64,000 nt of DNA from Trinickia violacea (GCF_005280735.1 NZ_CP040078.1:1984001-2048000), one strand, 5' to 3'; counted from the first letter of the stretch, positions 24,526 through 33,601 are shown. The notes: generated from the letters alone by a model not told the origin. Program-made: numbers and translations.

Positions 24526-26121
24526 ATGGTCGATCCGACGATAGTCAAAACGACTGCTAGTGAAGTCAAATTGACTGCGCGCGCACTGCTCGATACGCTG
24601 GCGCCGCTGATGCAGGACCTCTCGCACGACTTGCCGGATACGGAGCGCTACCGGCGTCTGCTGCAGAGCCTGCGCGCGCTGTTTCCGGGCGACGCGGCCG
24701 CGCTGCTGCGTCTCGACGGCGACACGCTCGTGCCGCTCGCCATCGACGGTCTGTCGAGCGACACGCTCGGCAGGCGCTTTCGCGTCAGCGACCATCCTCG
24801 CTTTGCGCAACTGCTCTCGAGCGACGAACCGACGCGTTTTGCGGCCGATTCCGATTTGCCCGATCCGTACGACGGCCTGGTGCAAGGCATCGCCGGCAAG
24901 CTGGAGGTGCACGACTGCCTGGGTTGTCCGTTGTTCATCGGCGGGAGGCCGTGGGGCCTCCTGACGCTCGATGCGCTCGATCCAGCCCAATTCGACGCGC
25001 TCGACATGCCGGCATTGCAGGCATTCATGAGTCTCGCGGCGGCGACGGTCAGCGTCGTCGAGCGCATCGAAACGCTCGAGCGCACCGGCGAGGAAGAACG
25101 CAGCCGCGCCGAGGAAGCGTTCCGGCAAGCGAGCGGGCAGCACCGCCGCGATTTCATCGGCAGCAGCGATGCGTACAAGCGGCTGCTCGAAGAGATCGAA
25201 ATCGTGGCCGCGAGCGATCTGACCGTGCTCGTGACCGGCGAGACCGGCGTCGGCAAGGAGCTGGTGGCGAACTCGATCCATGCGTTGTCGGCGCGCGCGG
25301 GCAAGCCGCTGATCAGCCTGAATTGCGCGGCGCTGCCCGACACGCTCGTCGAAAGCGAGTTGTTCGGGCACGTTCGCGGCGCGTACTCCGGCGCCTCGTC
25401 GGATCGACGCGGCAAGTTCGAGCTTGCGCATGGCGGCACGATCTTTCTCGACGAAGTCGGCGAACTGTCGCTGACGGTCCAGGCGAAGCTCCTGCGCGTC
25501 ATGCAGAACGGCCAGCTGCAACGGCTTGGCTCGGATAGCGAGCACAAGGTCGACGTGCGTGTGATTGCCGCCACGAATCGCGATCTTGCCGAAGAGGTCA
25601 GGGCGGGGCGCTTTCGCGCGGACTTCTACCATCGTCTGAGCGTCTATCCGCTGCGGGTGCCGCCGTTGCGTGAGCGAGGCCGCGACATCCTATTGCTCGC
25701 CGGCTTCTTCCTCGAAGAAAACCGCAGCCGGCTCGGCCTGCTCAGCGTGCGTCTGTCGGCCGATGCGCAGGCGGCCCTGCTGCGTTATTCGTGGCCCGGC
25801 AATGTGCGCGAGCTGGAGCATTTGATCGGACGCAGCGCGCTCAAGGCATTGGCGGCGCAGCGCGAGCGTCCGCGCATCCTGACGTTGACGGCGGCCGATC
25901 TTGCGCTATCCGATACGCCCGATGCGTCCGGCAAGCCGCCGCTCGCCGACGAACCCGAAGCCGTCGAAAAGGACTTCCGCACCTCGGTCGCAGACTTCGA
26001 GCGCAAGACGGTTCTCGCTGCGCTCGTGCGTCACAAGCAGAATTGGGCCGCTACGGCGCGCGAGCTCGGCCTAGATCCGGCGAATTTGAATCGATTGGCA
26101 AAGCGGCTTGGATTGAAATGA
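24526..26121 (+). CDS. norR: NO-responsive sigma-54-dependent regulator NorR
   Basis: 531 residues. GAF sensor domain ~20-185 with the iron-ligand segment EVHDCLGCPLF (His129, Asp130, Cys131, matching the His-Asp-Cys of E. coli NorR). AAA+ domain from GSSDAYKRL: Walker A GETGVGKE (238-245), the sigma-54 contact loop written GAYSGA (285-290) instead of GAFTGA, Walker B GGTIFLDEVGEL. C-terminal Fis-type HTH KQNWAATARELGLDPANLNR. NO binding to the iron relieves GAF repression of the ATPase. Divergent from hmp, its likely target. Confidence 0.93.
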   Translation: MVDPTIVKTTASEVKLTARALLDTLAPLMQDLSHDLPDTERYRRLLQSLRALFPGDAAALLRLDGDTLVPLAIDGLSSDTLGRRFRVSDHPRFAQLLSSDEPTRFAADSDLPDPYDGLVQGIAGKLEVHDCLGCPLFIGGRPWGLLTLDALDPAQFDALDMPALQAFMSLAAATVSVVERIETLERTGEEERSRAEEAFRQASGQHRRDFIGSSDAYKRLLEEIEIVAASDLTVLVTGETGVGKELVANSIHALSARAGKPLISLNCAALPDTLVESELFGHVRGAYSGASSDRRGKFELAHGGTIFLDEVGELSLTVQAKLLRVMQNGQLQRLGSDSEHKVDVRVIAATNRDLAEEVRAGRFRADFYHRLSVYPLRVPPLRERGRDILLLAGFFLEENRSRLGLLSVRLSADAQAALLRYSWPGNVRELEHLIGRSALKALAAQRERPRILTLTAADLALSDTPDASGKPPLADEPEAVEKDFRTSVADFERKTVLAALVRHKQNWAATARELGLDPANLNRLAKRLGLK

Positions 26122-26513
26122 CATCGTGCTGTCAATGAGGTGGCTTGCTGGTTTTAGCGGACAACTGGTCACCTTCAGTGGCCAGAAAATTGTCTTGAAC
26201 TGGTTCTATGACCCTAGCTGCCGAATGTTTAGACTTGTCCACCTTGCAAGGCGGGCCCTCTTAATCCAAGGCGCGTCTTATTGCAATAGCCAATTAAGAA
26301 ACTTCGTCCAAAGCGAAAAAAATTCTTGCCTTGCTTGATCTGCCTCACATAATTACTTTTCGTGTAGAAGACCGGTCACATGATTCGTGTAGGCTTTGCG
26401 GGCTTATCGAATCAGCAGGTTTGCGGGTGCAGTAGGCCGCGCGGTTCGCGCGGCAGATAAAGCGAATAAAACAATAGGATCGCTCCTGACATGCAATCCG
26501 TACGAGGAATCCG
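26122..26513. other. Intergenic region between norR and the ba3 oxidase operon
   Basis: 392 bp without a supported gene. A stem of CTGGTCAC (26165-26172) and GTGGCCAG (26178-26185), with one G-U pair and a 5-base loop, lies 43 bp after norR and could be a weak terminator; the following bases are AAAATTGTC. The rest is AT-richer than average, as expected for a promoter region of the downstream operon. No transposase fragment could be recognised. Confidence 0.4.
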
Positions 26514-27233
26514 GTGAAGAATCGAATCGCCTCTTTGATTGGCGCACTCTTGGCGTCGTGCACGTTCTTAACGACGCCGGCATTGGCCGCCGGCCCGGTT
26601 GCCGAGAAAGCGCCGGATACGATGGAGGCACGCGTGATGGGCTGCGCGGCCTGTCACGGCGCGCATGGCCAAGGCACCGATAACGATTACTTCCCGCGCC
26701 TGGCCGGCAAACCTGCCGGCTATCTCTACAACCAGCTGATAGCGTTTCGCGACGGCCAGCGCAAATACCCGCCGATGAATTATCTGCTGGCGTATCTGCC
26801 CGATGCCTACTTGAAGCAGATCGCCGAGTACTTCGCGAGCCAACGCCCGCCGTTTCCACCGCTGCCGGCGCCCACGGTCGACGCCGCAGCGCTCGAGCAC
26901 GGCAAGTCGCTTGCGACCGGCGGCGAGCAATCGCGCGGCGTGCCTGCGTGCGCGAGCTGCCACGGTGCGGCGCTGACCGGCATGGCGCCCGCGATCCCCG
27001 GCTTGCTCGGCCTGCATGCCGACTACCTGAGCGCACAGCTGGGCGCGTTCCGCTACGGCACGCGTCACGCGGCGAGCCCCGATTGCATGCACCAGATCGC
27101 CACGCGTCTCTCCGACAGCGATATCACCGCGATCGCCGCGTGGCTCGCCTCGCTGCCTGCGCCTGCGAACCCGGCGCCTGTCGCTGCCGGCTCCTTGAAG
27201 CTGCCGCTCGCGTGCGGCAGCGTTCCCAACTAA
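26514..27233 (+). CDS. Exported dihaem cytochrome c (cytochrome c4-like)
   Basis: 239 residues starting at a GTG with GAGGAA seven bases upstream. Signal peptide to about LTTPALA. Two haem motifs, CAACH near residue 44 and CASCH near 146, each in a class I cytochrome lobe (GCAACHGAHGQGTDNDYFPRL, then PACASCHGAALTG), with Met ligands in PPMNYLL-type segments. The tandem arrangement is cytochrome c4-like. First gene of the oxidase operon; probably passes electrons to the ba3-type oxidase in the periplasm. Confidence 0.88.
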   Translation: MKNRIASLIGALLASCTFLTTPALAAGPVAEKAPDTMEARVMGCAACHGAHGQGTDNDYFPRLAGKPAGYLYNQLIAFRDGQRKYPPMNYLLAYLPDAYLKQIAEYFASQRPPFPPLPAPTVDAAALEHGKSLATGGEQSRGVPACASCHGAALTGMAPAIPGLLGLHADYLSAQLGAFRYGTRHAASPDCMHQIATRLSDSDITAIAAWLASLPAPANPAPVAAGSLKLPLACGSVPN

Positions 27234-27246
27234 CCGAGGCCCCTCC

Positions 27247-28566
27247 GTGCACAGCGTGCTTAGTCATCGCTACTTCAAGGCCAAGGCGTTTGCTGCGCTG
27301 ACCGCGCTTGCCACGCTGACGTGTGGCGGCATGCTCTGGCTCGGCGTGCCGCGAGCGCAAGCGCAAGCGCAAACGCCGGCGCCCGCGAGCGCCGACGCGC
27401 AAGTCATCGCGCGCGGCGAAACCCTCGCGCGCGCAGGCGACTGCATCGCGTGCCATACGATTCCGGGCAAGCAGCTCTTCGGCGGCGGACGCCCGATGGC
27501 CACGCCGTTCGGCACGCTCTATTCGCCCAACATCTCGTCGGACAAGGAAACCGGCATCGGCACTTGGACTGCCGACGAGTTCTACCGGATGCTGCACGAA
27601 GGCAGGTCCAAAGACGGCGATCTGTTGTACCCCGCGATGCCCTACGCGTCGTACACAAAGGTGACGCGCGCGGACTCCGATGCGATCTACGCGTACCTGA
27701 TGTCGACGCCGCCGGTCCACCAGCCCAACCGCCCGCACGAGCTGCGTTTCCCGTTCAACCAGCGCCAATTGCTGCTCGGCTGGCGCACGCTCTTCTTCCG
27801 AGCCGGCGAATACCAGCCGGACCCGTCGCAATCGGTCGAATGGAACCGCGGCGCGTATCTCGTGCAAGGGCTCGGCCACTGCACGATGTGCCACACGGAG
27901 ATCAACGCGCTCGGCGGCAATACGAAGTCGAAGGAGTTCCAGGGCGGGCTGATCCCGATCCAGGACTGGTATGCGCCGTCGCTGACCTCCAACAAGGAAG
28001 CGGGCCTCGGCGACTGGAGCATCGACGATATCGTCGGCCTGCTGCATGCCGGCGTTTCGAACCGCGGCGCGGTGTATGGACCGATGGCCGAAGTCGTCTA
28101 CGACAGCTTCCAGTACTTGAGCGAAGACGACGTGCGCGCCGTGGCCGTCTATCTCAAGGCGTTGCCGGGGCATACGAGCGAAGTCAGCAGCGAGGCTCCC
28201 ACCACCGCCATGACCGAAGAGAAGAACCGGCTCGCTCCGCTCGGCAAGAAGATTTACGACGCGCAGTGCGCGGTGTGCCACGCGGACCAAGGGCAAGGCA
28301 AGCTGCCGAACTTCCCGCCGCTCGCGAACAATCAGTCGATCCAGATGACCTCGTCGGTCAATCCGATCCGGATGGTGCTGAACGGCGGCTACGCGCCGGG
28401 CACGATGAAGAACCCGATGCCGTACGGCATGCCGCCGTTCGCGCAGTCGCTCTCGGATGCCGAGATCGCAGCGGTCGTCACTTATATCCGCACGGCCTGG
28501 GGCAATCACGGCACGCCGGTCACGGAGAAGGAAGTCAACACGCTGCGCTCGGCGACCATCTTCTGA
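27247..28566 (+). CDS. Exported trihaem cytochrome c
   Basis: 439 residues, GTG start, 13 bp after the previous gene. N-terminal hydrophobic segment AFAALTALATLTCGGMLWLG acts as signal or anchor. Three haem sites: CIACH (near 75), CTMCH (near 217) and CAVCH (near 340). The layout GDCIACHTIPGKQLFGGGRP resembles the cytochrome subunits of membrane alcohol and gluconate dehydrogenases. No dehydrogenase large subunit is nearby, so here it more likely serves as an electron donor to the oxidase encoded downstream. Confidence 0.9.
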   Translation: MHSVLSHRYFKAKAFAALTALATLTCGGMLWLGVPRAQAQAQTPAPASADAQVIARGETLARAGDCIACHTIPGKQLFGGGRPMATPFGTLYSPNISSDKETGIGTWTADEFYRMLHEGRSKDGDLLYPAMPYASYTKVTRADSDAIYAYLMSTPPVHQPNRPHELRFPFNQRQLLLGWRTLFFRAGEYQPDPSQSVEWNRGAYLVQGLGHCTMCHTEINALGGNTKSKEFQGGLIPIQDWYAPSLTSNKEAGLGDWSIDDIVGLLHAGVSNRGAVYGPMAEVVYDSFQYLSEDDVRAVAVYLKALPGHTSEVSSEAPTTAMTEEKNRLAPLGKKIYDAQCAVCHADQGQGKLPNFPPLANNQSIQMTSSVNPIRMVLNGGYAPGTMKNPMPYGMPPFAQSLSDAEIAAVVTYIRTAWGNHGTPVTEKEVNTLRSATIF

Positions 28567-28579
28567 ATCTGAGGACGCG

Positions 28580-28762
28580 ATGATCAATACCCCTGTCCCC
28601 AAGAACGGCAGCGAACCCCCTGAAGCCGAGCGCGTCGACGAGATCGTGCGCCGCGGACCGCGCGGCGCGATCGCGGTGGCCGGCATCGCGACGGCCATCG
28701 TGATCGGCCTGTGGTACGCGTTCTACTTCCTCGTGTTCCTGCCGCGCGGCTTCATTCAATGA
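28580..28762 (+). CDS. Small single-helix membrane protein, probable small oxidase subunit
   Basis: 60 residues from MINTPVPKNGSEPPEAERVD with GAGGA just upstream. One membrane helix, IAVAGIATAIVIGLWYAFYF, near the C-terminus. It is 13 bp after the trihaem cytochrome and 29 bp before subunit II. In ba3-type oxidase operons a one-helix subunit IIa occupies this place; the assignment rests on position, length and topology. A longer reading of the frame upstream overlaps the cytochrome gene and is not supported. Confidence 0.75.
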   Translation: MINTPVPKNGSEPPEAERVDEIVRRGPRGAIAVAGIATAIVIGLWYAFYFLVFLPRGFIQ

Positions 28763-28791
28763 ACGGCTCATTCATCTAACCAGACGGCACT

Positions 28792-29361
28792 ATGTCGAAC
28801 CCAACCGTTCCCGATCCGCACGCCTCCGCCAAAGTCGCCGAAAGCATCGAGCGGCGCTGGGCGTTCCTCGCGGTGCTGCTCATCGCGAGCACCATCGCGG
28901 TAGTGATCTTCACCGGCCTGCGCTGGTCGGCGATGCCGCCTTCGCGCGTCGAGACCATCAGCCCGGAAACGCTCAACGTCTCGGGCGAATTCGTCGAGAG
29001 CAACTTGGGCAGCGCGGTGGAGCCCGACGGCTCGGTGACGGTGCGCATCGTCGCGCAGCAATACTCGTTCACACCGCAGTGCCTGTTGGTGCCGGCCGGC
29101 GTGCCGATCACGTTTCGCGCGACGAGCGCCGATGTCGTGCATGGCTTTCTCGTGACGAACACCAACATCAACTCGATGGTCGAGCCCGGCTATATCGCCA
29201 CCTTCAGGACCACTTTCGCGCAGCCGGGCGATCACCTGATGCCGTGCCACGAGTATTGCGGCACGGGGCACCAGGGGATGTGGGCGCACGTGAAGGTCAT
29301 CGACAAAGACGCATTCATGCAAATGGCGGCCGCATCAAGGAGACTCAGTTGTGTTAAATAA
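28792..29361 (+). CDS. Cytochrome c oxidase subunit II (ba3 type, CuA)
   Basis: 189 residues. One N-terminal membrane helix (WAFLAVLLIASTIAVVIFTG), then a cupredoxin domain. The binuclear CuA site is complete: His in DVVHGFLV and Cys, Glu, Cys, His, Met in MPCHEYCGTGHQGMW. The single helix and short length are those of subunit II in B-type oxidases rather than aa3 oxidases. It overlaps subunit I by 11 bp, ensuring coupled synthesis. It accepts electrons from the c-type cytochromes of the operon. Confidence 0.93.
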   Translation: MSNPTVPDPHASAKVAESIERRWAFLAVLLIASTIAVVIFTGLRWSAMPPSRVETISPETLNVSGEFVESNLGSAVEPDGSVTVRIVAQQYSFTPQCLLVPAGVPITFRATSADVVHGFLVTNTNINSMVEPGYIATFRTTFAQPGDHLMPCHEYCGTGHQGMWAHVKVIDKDAFMQMAAASRRLSCVK

Positions 29362-30973
29362 CAAGCGGCTCGTGCTCTCGCATTTCTGGCTCGCGTTCGG
29401 CGTGTTCGGCGTCGCGCTTCTGCTCGGCGCCTGGCAGATGGTTGTGCGCAGTCCGCTGCATCCGTGGCTGCAGAACCCCGAGATCTACTACCGCTCGGTG
29501 ACCGAGCACGGCACCGTGATGGGCTATGTGTTCCCGACGCTCATCGCAATGGGCTTCGGCTACGCGGTGACGGAGCTGTCTCTGAAGCGCACGCTCGTGG
29601 GCGCGCGCTGGGCGTGGGTGGGGTTCTGGCTGGTGGCGGTGGGCGCCGTGATGGCGTCGATCACGGTGGCGCTCGGGCTCGCCTCGGTGCTCTACACGTT
29701 CTATCCGCCGATGATCGGCAACGTGTTCTATTACCTTGGCGTCGTGCTGGTGGTGGTGGGCTCGTGGATCTGGGTGGCGCTGATGTCGGTGAATCTGGCG
29801 GCATGGAAGCGCGACAACCGCGGCAAGCCTGTGCCGCTGCCGATGTTCGCGACCGTGGCAGGTTCGTACCTGTGGGGCTGGACCGCGGTGGGCGCGGCGA
29901 TCGAAATCCTCTTTCAGATCTTGCCGGCCGCGTTCGGGTGGAAGACGACCATCGACGCGGGCCTCGCGCGCGTGTTCTTCTCGTGGACGCTGCACGCCAT
30001 CGTCTACTTCTGGCTGATGCCCGCGTATATCGCTTACTACACGATCGTGCCGCGCGCGATCGGCGGCCGCCTGTACAGCGATACGATGGCGCGCATCTCG
30101 TTCATCCTGTTCCTCGTGGTGGCGATGCCGATCGGCATTCACCACCTGTTTGCCGATCCGCAGGTGGGCTCGGGCTTCAAGTTCCTGCAATCGGTGTTCA
30201 CGGCGCTCGTGGCCGTACCGACGTTGTTGACCGTGTTCACGATCTGCGCCTCGGTGGAGATTGCCGCCCGTCTGCGCGGCGGCAAGGGCGCATTCGGCTG
30301 GCTTAGCGCGCTGCCGTGGGACAACCCGCAGATGCTGGCGCTTGCGCTCTCGTTCGTGATGCTCGGCTTCGGCGGCGCGGGCGGCCTCATCAACATGAGC
30401 TACCAGCTCGACTCGACGATTCACAACACCCAGTGGATCACCGGTCACTTCCATCTGATCTACGCGGGCGCGATTGTCATCATGTACTTCGCGATCGCCT
30501 ACGACTTATGGCCGCAAATCACGGGCCGCGCAATGACGAACTGGAAGCTCATGCGCCTGCAGCTGTGGCTGTGGTTCATCGGCATGATCGTGCTGACGTT
30601 CCCGTGGCACTGGGTCGGCATTCTGGGCATGCCGAGGCGCATGGCGTATTACGACTACACCGACCCGGAGATCGCCGCGCAAGCGATCTGGGTGGTGATG
30701 TCGGCAATCGGCGGGCTCATTCTCGTGCTCTCGGCGATTCTGTTCTTCGTGGTGCTGATCCAAGGGCATCGCAGCCAAGCCGAGACGCCTGAGGAATACC
30801 GCTTCAGCACGGCGGTGCACGAGCCGCGCACGGTGCCGGTGGCGCTCAACAGCTTCGCGCTGTGGCTCACGCTGATGGTCGCGCTGACGGTGCTCAACTA
30901 CGGCTATCCGATTGCGCAGTTGATGGCGAGGGGCGACACCGTGCCCGTGATTCCGATTGGAGCCCAGCGATGA
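29351..30973 (+). CDS. Haem-copper oxidase subunit I (ba3 type)
   Basis: 540 residues, GTG start inside the subunit II gene. About 13-14 membrane helices. The low-spin haem His is in TEHGTVMGYVFP; the CuB His and cross-linking Tyr are in TLHAIVYFWLMPAY; two further CuB ligands are IHHLFADP; the two haem-ligand histidines are TGHFHLIYAG. The H-X3-Y and YFWLMP context is that of B-type (ba3) oxidases, which have high oxygen affinity and use only the K proton channel. It forms the catalytic core with the two preceding small subunits. Confidence 0.95.
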   Translation: MLNNKRLVLSHFWLAFGVFGVALLLGAWQMVVRSPLHPWLQNPEIYYRSVTEHGTVMGYVFPTLIAMGFGYAVTELSLKRTLVGARWAWVGFWLVAVGAVMASITVALGLASVLYTFYPPMIGNVFYYLGVVLVVVGSWIWVALMSVNLAAWKRDNRGKPVPLPMFATVAGSYLWGWTAVGAAIEILFQILPAAFGWKTTIDAGLARVFFSWTLHAIVYFWLMPAYIAYYTIVPRAIGGRLYSDTMARISFILFLVVAMPIGIHHLFADPQVGSGFKFLQSVFTALVAVPTLLTVFTICASVEIAARLRGGKGAFGWLSALPWDNPQMLALALSFVMLGFGGAGGLINMSYQLDSTIHNTQWITGHFHLIYAGAIVIMYFAIAYDLWPQITGRAMTNWKLMRLQLWLWFIGMIVLTFPWHWVGILGMPRRMAYYDYTDPEIAAQAIWVVMSAIGGLILVLSAILFFVVLIQGHRSQAETPEEYRFSTAVHEPRTVPVALNSFALWLTLMVALTVLNYGYPIAQLMARGDTVPVIPIGAQR

Positions 30974-31770
30974 GCGAAGAACGCCTGTTCTCGTTGCGCA
31001 ACCCGTGGTTCAGGGCGAGCGTCGGCGCCACGGCGGTGGTGTTCGTGTTCAGCGTGGTCGTGGGCTTCGTGTGGTTGCCGTCGGCGCAGCGCGACGCGCA
31101 GTTCCAGGGGCTCTGGAATGCGATCTGCAGCGCGGCGGGCGTGCCGCAGCAGTGGCTCGCCAACGACGCGCCGGTTGCACCTCAAGTGCCGTTGAGCAAG
31201 GTCGAGGTGACGCCGCAATTGCTCGCGGGAGCGACGGCATCGTCGATCGGACGCGGCGCGACGCTCGCGCTGCGCTGCACGATGTGCCATGGCGAGCGAG
31301 GCATGAGCGGAGCGAGCTCGCCGAATCTGGCGGGCCAGTATGCGATCGTGGTCTACAAGCAGTTGCAGGATTTCCAGAGCGGGGCGCGCACGAACGCCGT
31401 CATGTCGCCGATGGCCTTGAACCTGAGCGATCAGGACATGCGCGACCTGGCGGCGTATTACGCAACGCTGCCGCGTCCGGCTGCGGGCCAAGGGCTCGAT
31501 CTGGCCGACGCGCCCGGCATCGTCGTGCACGGTGCGCCGCTGCGCAATATTCCGGCGTGCGCGGCCTGCCATGGCGGCATCGATCACACAGCGGGCAGCC
31601 CCTGGCTCGACGGCTTGCCGGCTGCGTATACGCAGGCGCAGTTGCAGGCGTTTGCATCGGGCGCGCGGCGCAACGATATTTCAGGGCAGATGCGCAACAT
31701 CGCGCGCAACATGACGCCCGACGAAATGGTTGCGGCCGCAACCTTTTACGCGCAAAGCACGAAGCGGTAA
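30970..31770 (+). CDS. Membrane-anchored dihaem cytochrome c
   Basis: 266 residues, ATG overlapping the subunit I stop (ATGA). One N-terminal anchor, ASVGATAVVFVFSVVVGFVW. Two haem motifs, CTMCH (near residue 104) and CAACH (near 196), in c4-like lobes (MCHGERGMSGASSPNLAGQY). As the last gene of the operon with a membrane anchor it is probably the immediate electron donor bound to the oxidase. The sequence ALRCTMCHG and PACAACHGG are standard class I patterns. Confidence 0.9.
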   Translation: MSEERLFSLRNPWFRASVGATAVVFVFSVVVGFVWLPSAQRDAQFQGLWNAICSAAGVPQQWLANDAPVAPQVPLSKVEVTPQLLAGATASSIGRGATLALRCTMCHGERGMSGASSPNLAGQYAIVVYKQLQDFQSGARTNAVMSPMALNLSDQDMRDLAAYYATLPRPAAGQGLDLADAPGIVVHGAPLRNIPACAACHGGIDHTAGSPWLDGLPAAYTQAQLQAFASGARRNDISGQMRNIARNMTPDEMVAAATFYAQSTKR

Positions 31771-31789
31771 CTTCTCCCCAGCAGCGTTG

Positions 31790-31816
31790 TCGCCGCGGAA
31801 ATTCCTTCCGCGGCGA
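31790..31816 (+). terminator. Hairpin after the oxidase operon
   Basis: TCGCCGCGGAA (31790-31800) and its exact complement TTCCGCGGCGA (31806-31816) around a 5-base loop, 20 bp after the last cytochrome gene. GC-rich 11-bp stem; no U-tract follows, so Rho-independent function is likely but not certain. Confidence 0.6.
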
Positions 31817-31942
31817 ACGTCCGCGCTCGTCTGACATGTAATTGTTTGTAAATGGCAGATCGGCTTCACGGACGAGACTCAATCGGCATTCACATTACCT
31901 CCGCGGTTGCTCATTTCCGAAAACAAACCAACGAGGTCGTGA

Positions 31943-33592
31943 ATGAAAGAGTTCAGGAGGTGGTCTGCTAAAAGCGCTGCAATCGGCGCGGGCGTGCTGG
32001 CGCTGGCCGGTATGCAAGCACCGGTTCAAGCGCACGAGATGAAAGAGGCGAAGCACGTGCTTCTTATCAGTTTCGACGGTCTGCACGAACAGGACGTGGC
32101 GCGCTGCATCGGCGCGAACACGTGCCCGAATCTCGCGCTCTTGGCGAAATCGGGCGTGACGTATACGAACGCGCACACGCCGGGTCTGTCCGATTCGTTT
32201 CCGGGTCTCGCCGCGCTCTTGACCGGCGGCTCGCCGAAGTCAGCGGGTCTCTTCTATGACGTGTCCTACGACCGTACGCTCTATGCCCCGTCCGATACGA
32301 CTTGCTCCGGCAAGCAGGGATGGAACGTCGTGTTCGATGAAACGACGGGCATCGATGCGGAAAACGGCGGCGCGCTCACCCACCTCGACGGCGGCGGCAA
32401 GTTCAACCCGCAAGCCATTCCGAACGCGATGATCGGCGGTGTCTGCACGCCGGTGTATCCGCACAACTATGTGAAGACGAACACGGTCTTCGAAGTCGTC
32501 AAAGAGCACATTCGCGGCGCGCGCACGGCATGGGCCGACAAGCATGCGTGGGGCTACGACTGGGTGAACGGGCCGTCGGGGCAGGGCGTCGACGATCTCG
32601 CGCGCACCGAGATCAATTCGATCGACCCCGCCACCGGTACGGACTACCTCGACAGCTACACGCACACCGAGAAGTTCGATGACTACCACGTGCAGGCGCT
32701 GATCAACGAGATCGACGGCAAGGACTCGACCGGCACGACGAGCGCACCGGTGCCGACGGTGTTCGGCACGAACTTCCAGACGCTGAGCGTGGCCCAGAAG
32801 GCCACGGTCGCGACGGGAGGCGGCTACCTCGACGCGGACTTCACGCCGGGCCCGAAGGTCACGGGCGCGATTGCCTACCTCGACGAATCGCTCGGCCGCG
32901 TCGTGGCCGAGCTGAAGCAGCGTGACCTTTATAAGTCGACGGTCATCATCGTGACGGCCAAGCACGGCCAGTCGCCGACGGACCATACGAAGCTCGTCAA
33001 GAACGGCGACACGCTCACGAAGCAGCTCGAAACCAATAACTATCTGGACCCGAACGGCAACTTCGGCCAGAACAATACGAAAACGGGCAACTTGAATGAC
33101 GGCAGCGGTCTCGTCGACACGGGCTTCGTGCAGACCGACGACGTCGGCCTGATCTGGCTGCGCGACCGCAGCCAGCTGCGCTCGGTGGTCGCCACGCTGA
33201 ACGCCAACCGGAGCTGCAACGCGCCGGGCATCTGCGCGGACGGTTCGCAGGCGTACATCCTGTACGGCAACGCGCTGTCGTCGCGCTTCGGCGATCCGGC
33301 GCAGGGCCGCACGCCCGACATCATCGTGCAGCCGAATCCGGGCGTGATCTATACGTCGAGCAAGACGAAGGATGAAGAGCACGGCGGCAACGCACCCAAC
33401 GACAGCCATCTCGGTCTCGTCGTGTCGTTCGCGGGGCTGCCGCATGCCGGCCGCACCGTGTCCGACTATGTGCTGACGACGCAAGTGGCGCCGACGATCC
33501 TGCGTGCGCTCGATCTCGAGCCGGAACTGTTGCACTCGGTCGCGCTGGAAGGCACGCAGGCCCTGCCGGGCCTGGGCGTCGCACACAACTGA
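31943..33592 (+). CDS. Exported alkaline-phosphatase-superfamily protein (type I phosphodiesterase/nucleotide pyrophosphatase-like)
   Basis: 549 residues with a signal peptide ending near APVQAHEM. Metal-site segments: ISFDGLHEQD near the N-terminus, nucleophile region GLSDSFPGLAALLTGG (Ser where ENPPs have Thr), the central TAKHGQSPTDH and the C-terminal NDSHLGLVV. In the usual TSDHG motif the metal-ligand Asp is replaced by Lys here (AKHGQ), which I recall as a feature of a distinct subfamily. Probably a periplasmic phosphodiesterase or phosphatase of unknown substrate. It stands alone between two terminator-like hairpins. Confidence 0.85.
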   Translation: MKEFRRWSAKSAAIGAGVLALAGMQAPVQAHEMKEAKHVLLISFDGLHEQDVARCIGANTCPNLALLAKSGVTYTNAHTPGLSDSFPGLAALLTGGSPKSAGLFYDVSYDRTLYAPSDTTCSGKQGWNVVFDETTGIDAENGGALTHLDGGGKFNPQAIPNAMIGGVCTPVYPHNYVKTNTVFEVVKEHIRGARTAWADKHAWGYDWVNGPSGQGVDDLARTEINSIDPATGTDYLDSYTHTEKFDDYHVQALINEIDGKDSTGTTSAPVPTVFGTNFQTLSVAQKATVATGGGYLDADFTPGPKVTGAIAYLDESLGRVVAELKQRDLYKSTVIIVTAKHGQSPTDHTKLVKNGDTLTKQLETNNYLDPNGNFGQNNTKTGNLNDGSGLVDTGFVQTDDVGLIWLRDRSQLRSVVATLNANRSCNAPGICADGSQAYILYGNALSSRFGDPAQGRTPDIIVQPNPGVIYTSSKTKDEEHGGNAPNDSHLGLVVSFAGLPHAGRTVSDYVLTTQVAPTILRALDLEPELLHSVALEGTQALPGLGVAHN

Positions 33593-33601
33593 GCATGGCT
33601 T

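Noticed and set aside
24517..25632. Long minus-strand open frame opposite norR (371 codons)
   Set aside because: Arg-rich, low-complexity translation with no family motif; it is the antisense frame of a GC-rich gene that has clear domains.
26122..26300. Possible insertion-sequence remnant after norR
   Set aside because: No transposase fragment, terminal repeat pair or target duplication could be found; only the AT-rich look suggested it.
26335..26348. FNR-like box TTGATCTGCCTCAC upstream of the oxidase operon
   Set aside because: Eight of ten positions fit, but the second half-site is poor and no -10 box lies at the expected distance.
27124..28698. Long minus-strand open frame opposite the trihaem cytochrome gene (524 codons)
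   Set aside because: No motifs and no ribosome site, while the plus strand encodes three perfect CXXCH sites in order.
31831..31852. Pho-box-like repeat upstream of the phosphodiesterase gene
   Set aside because: Only the first CTGACAT half resembles the consensus; the second repeat is too weak to support PhoB binding.
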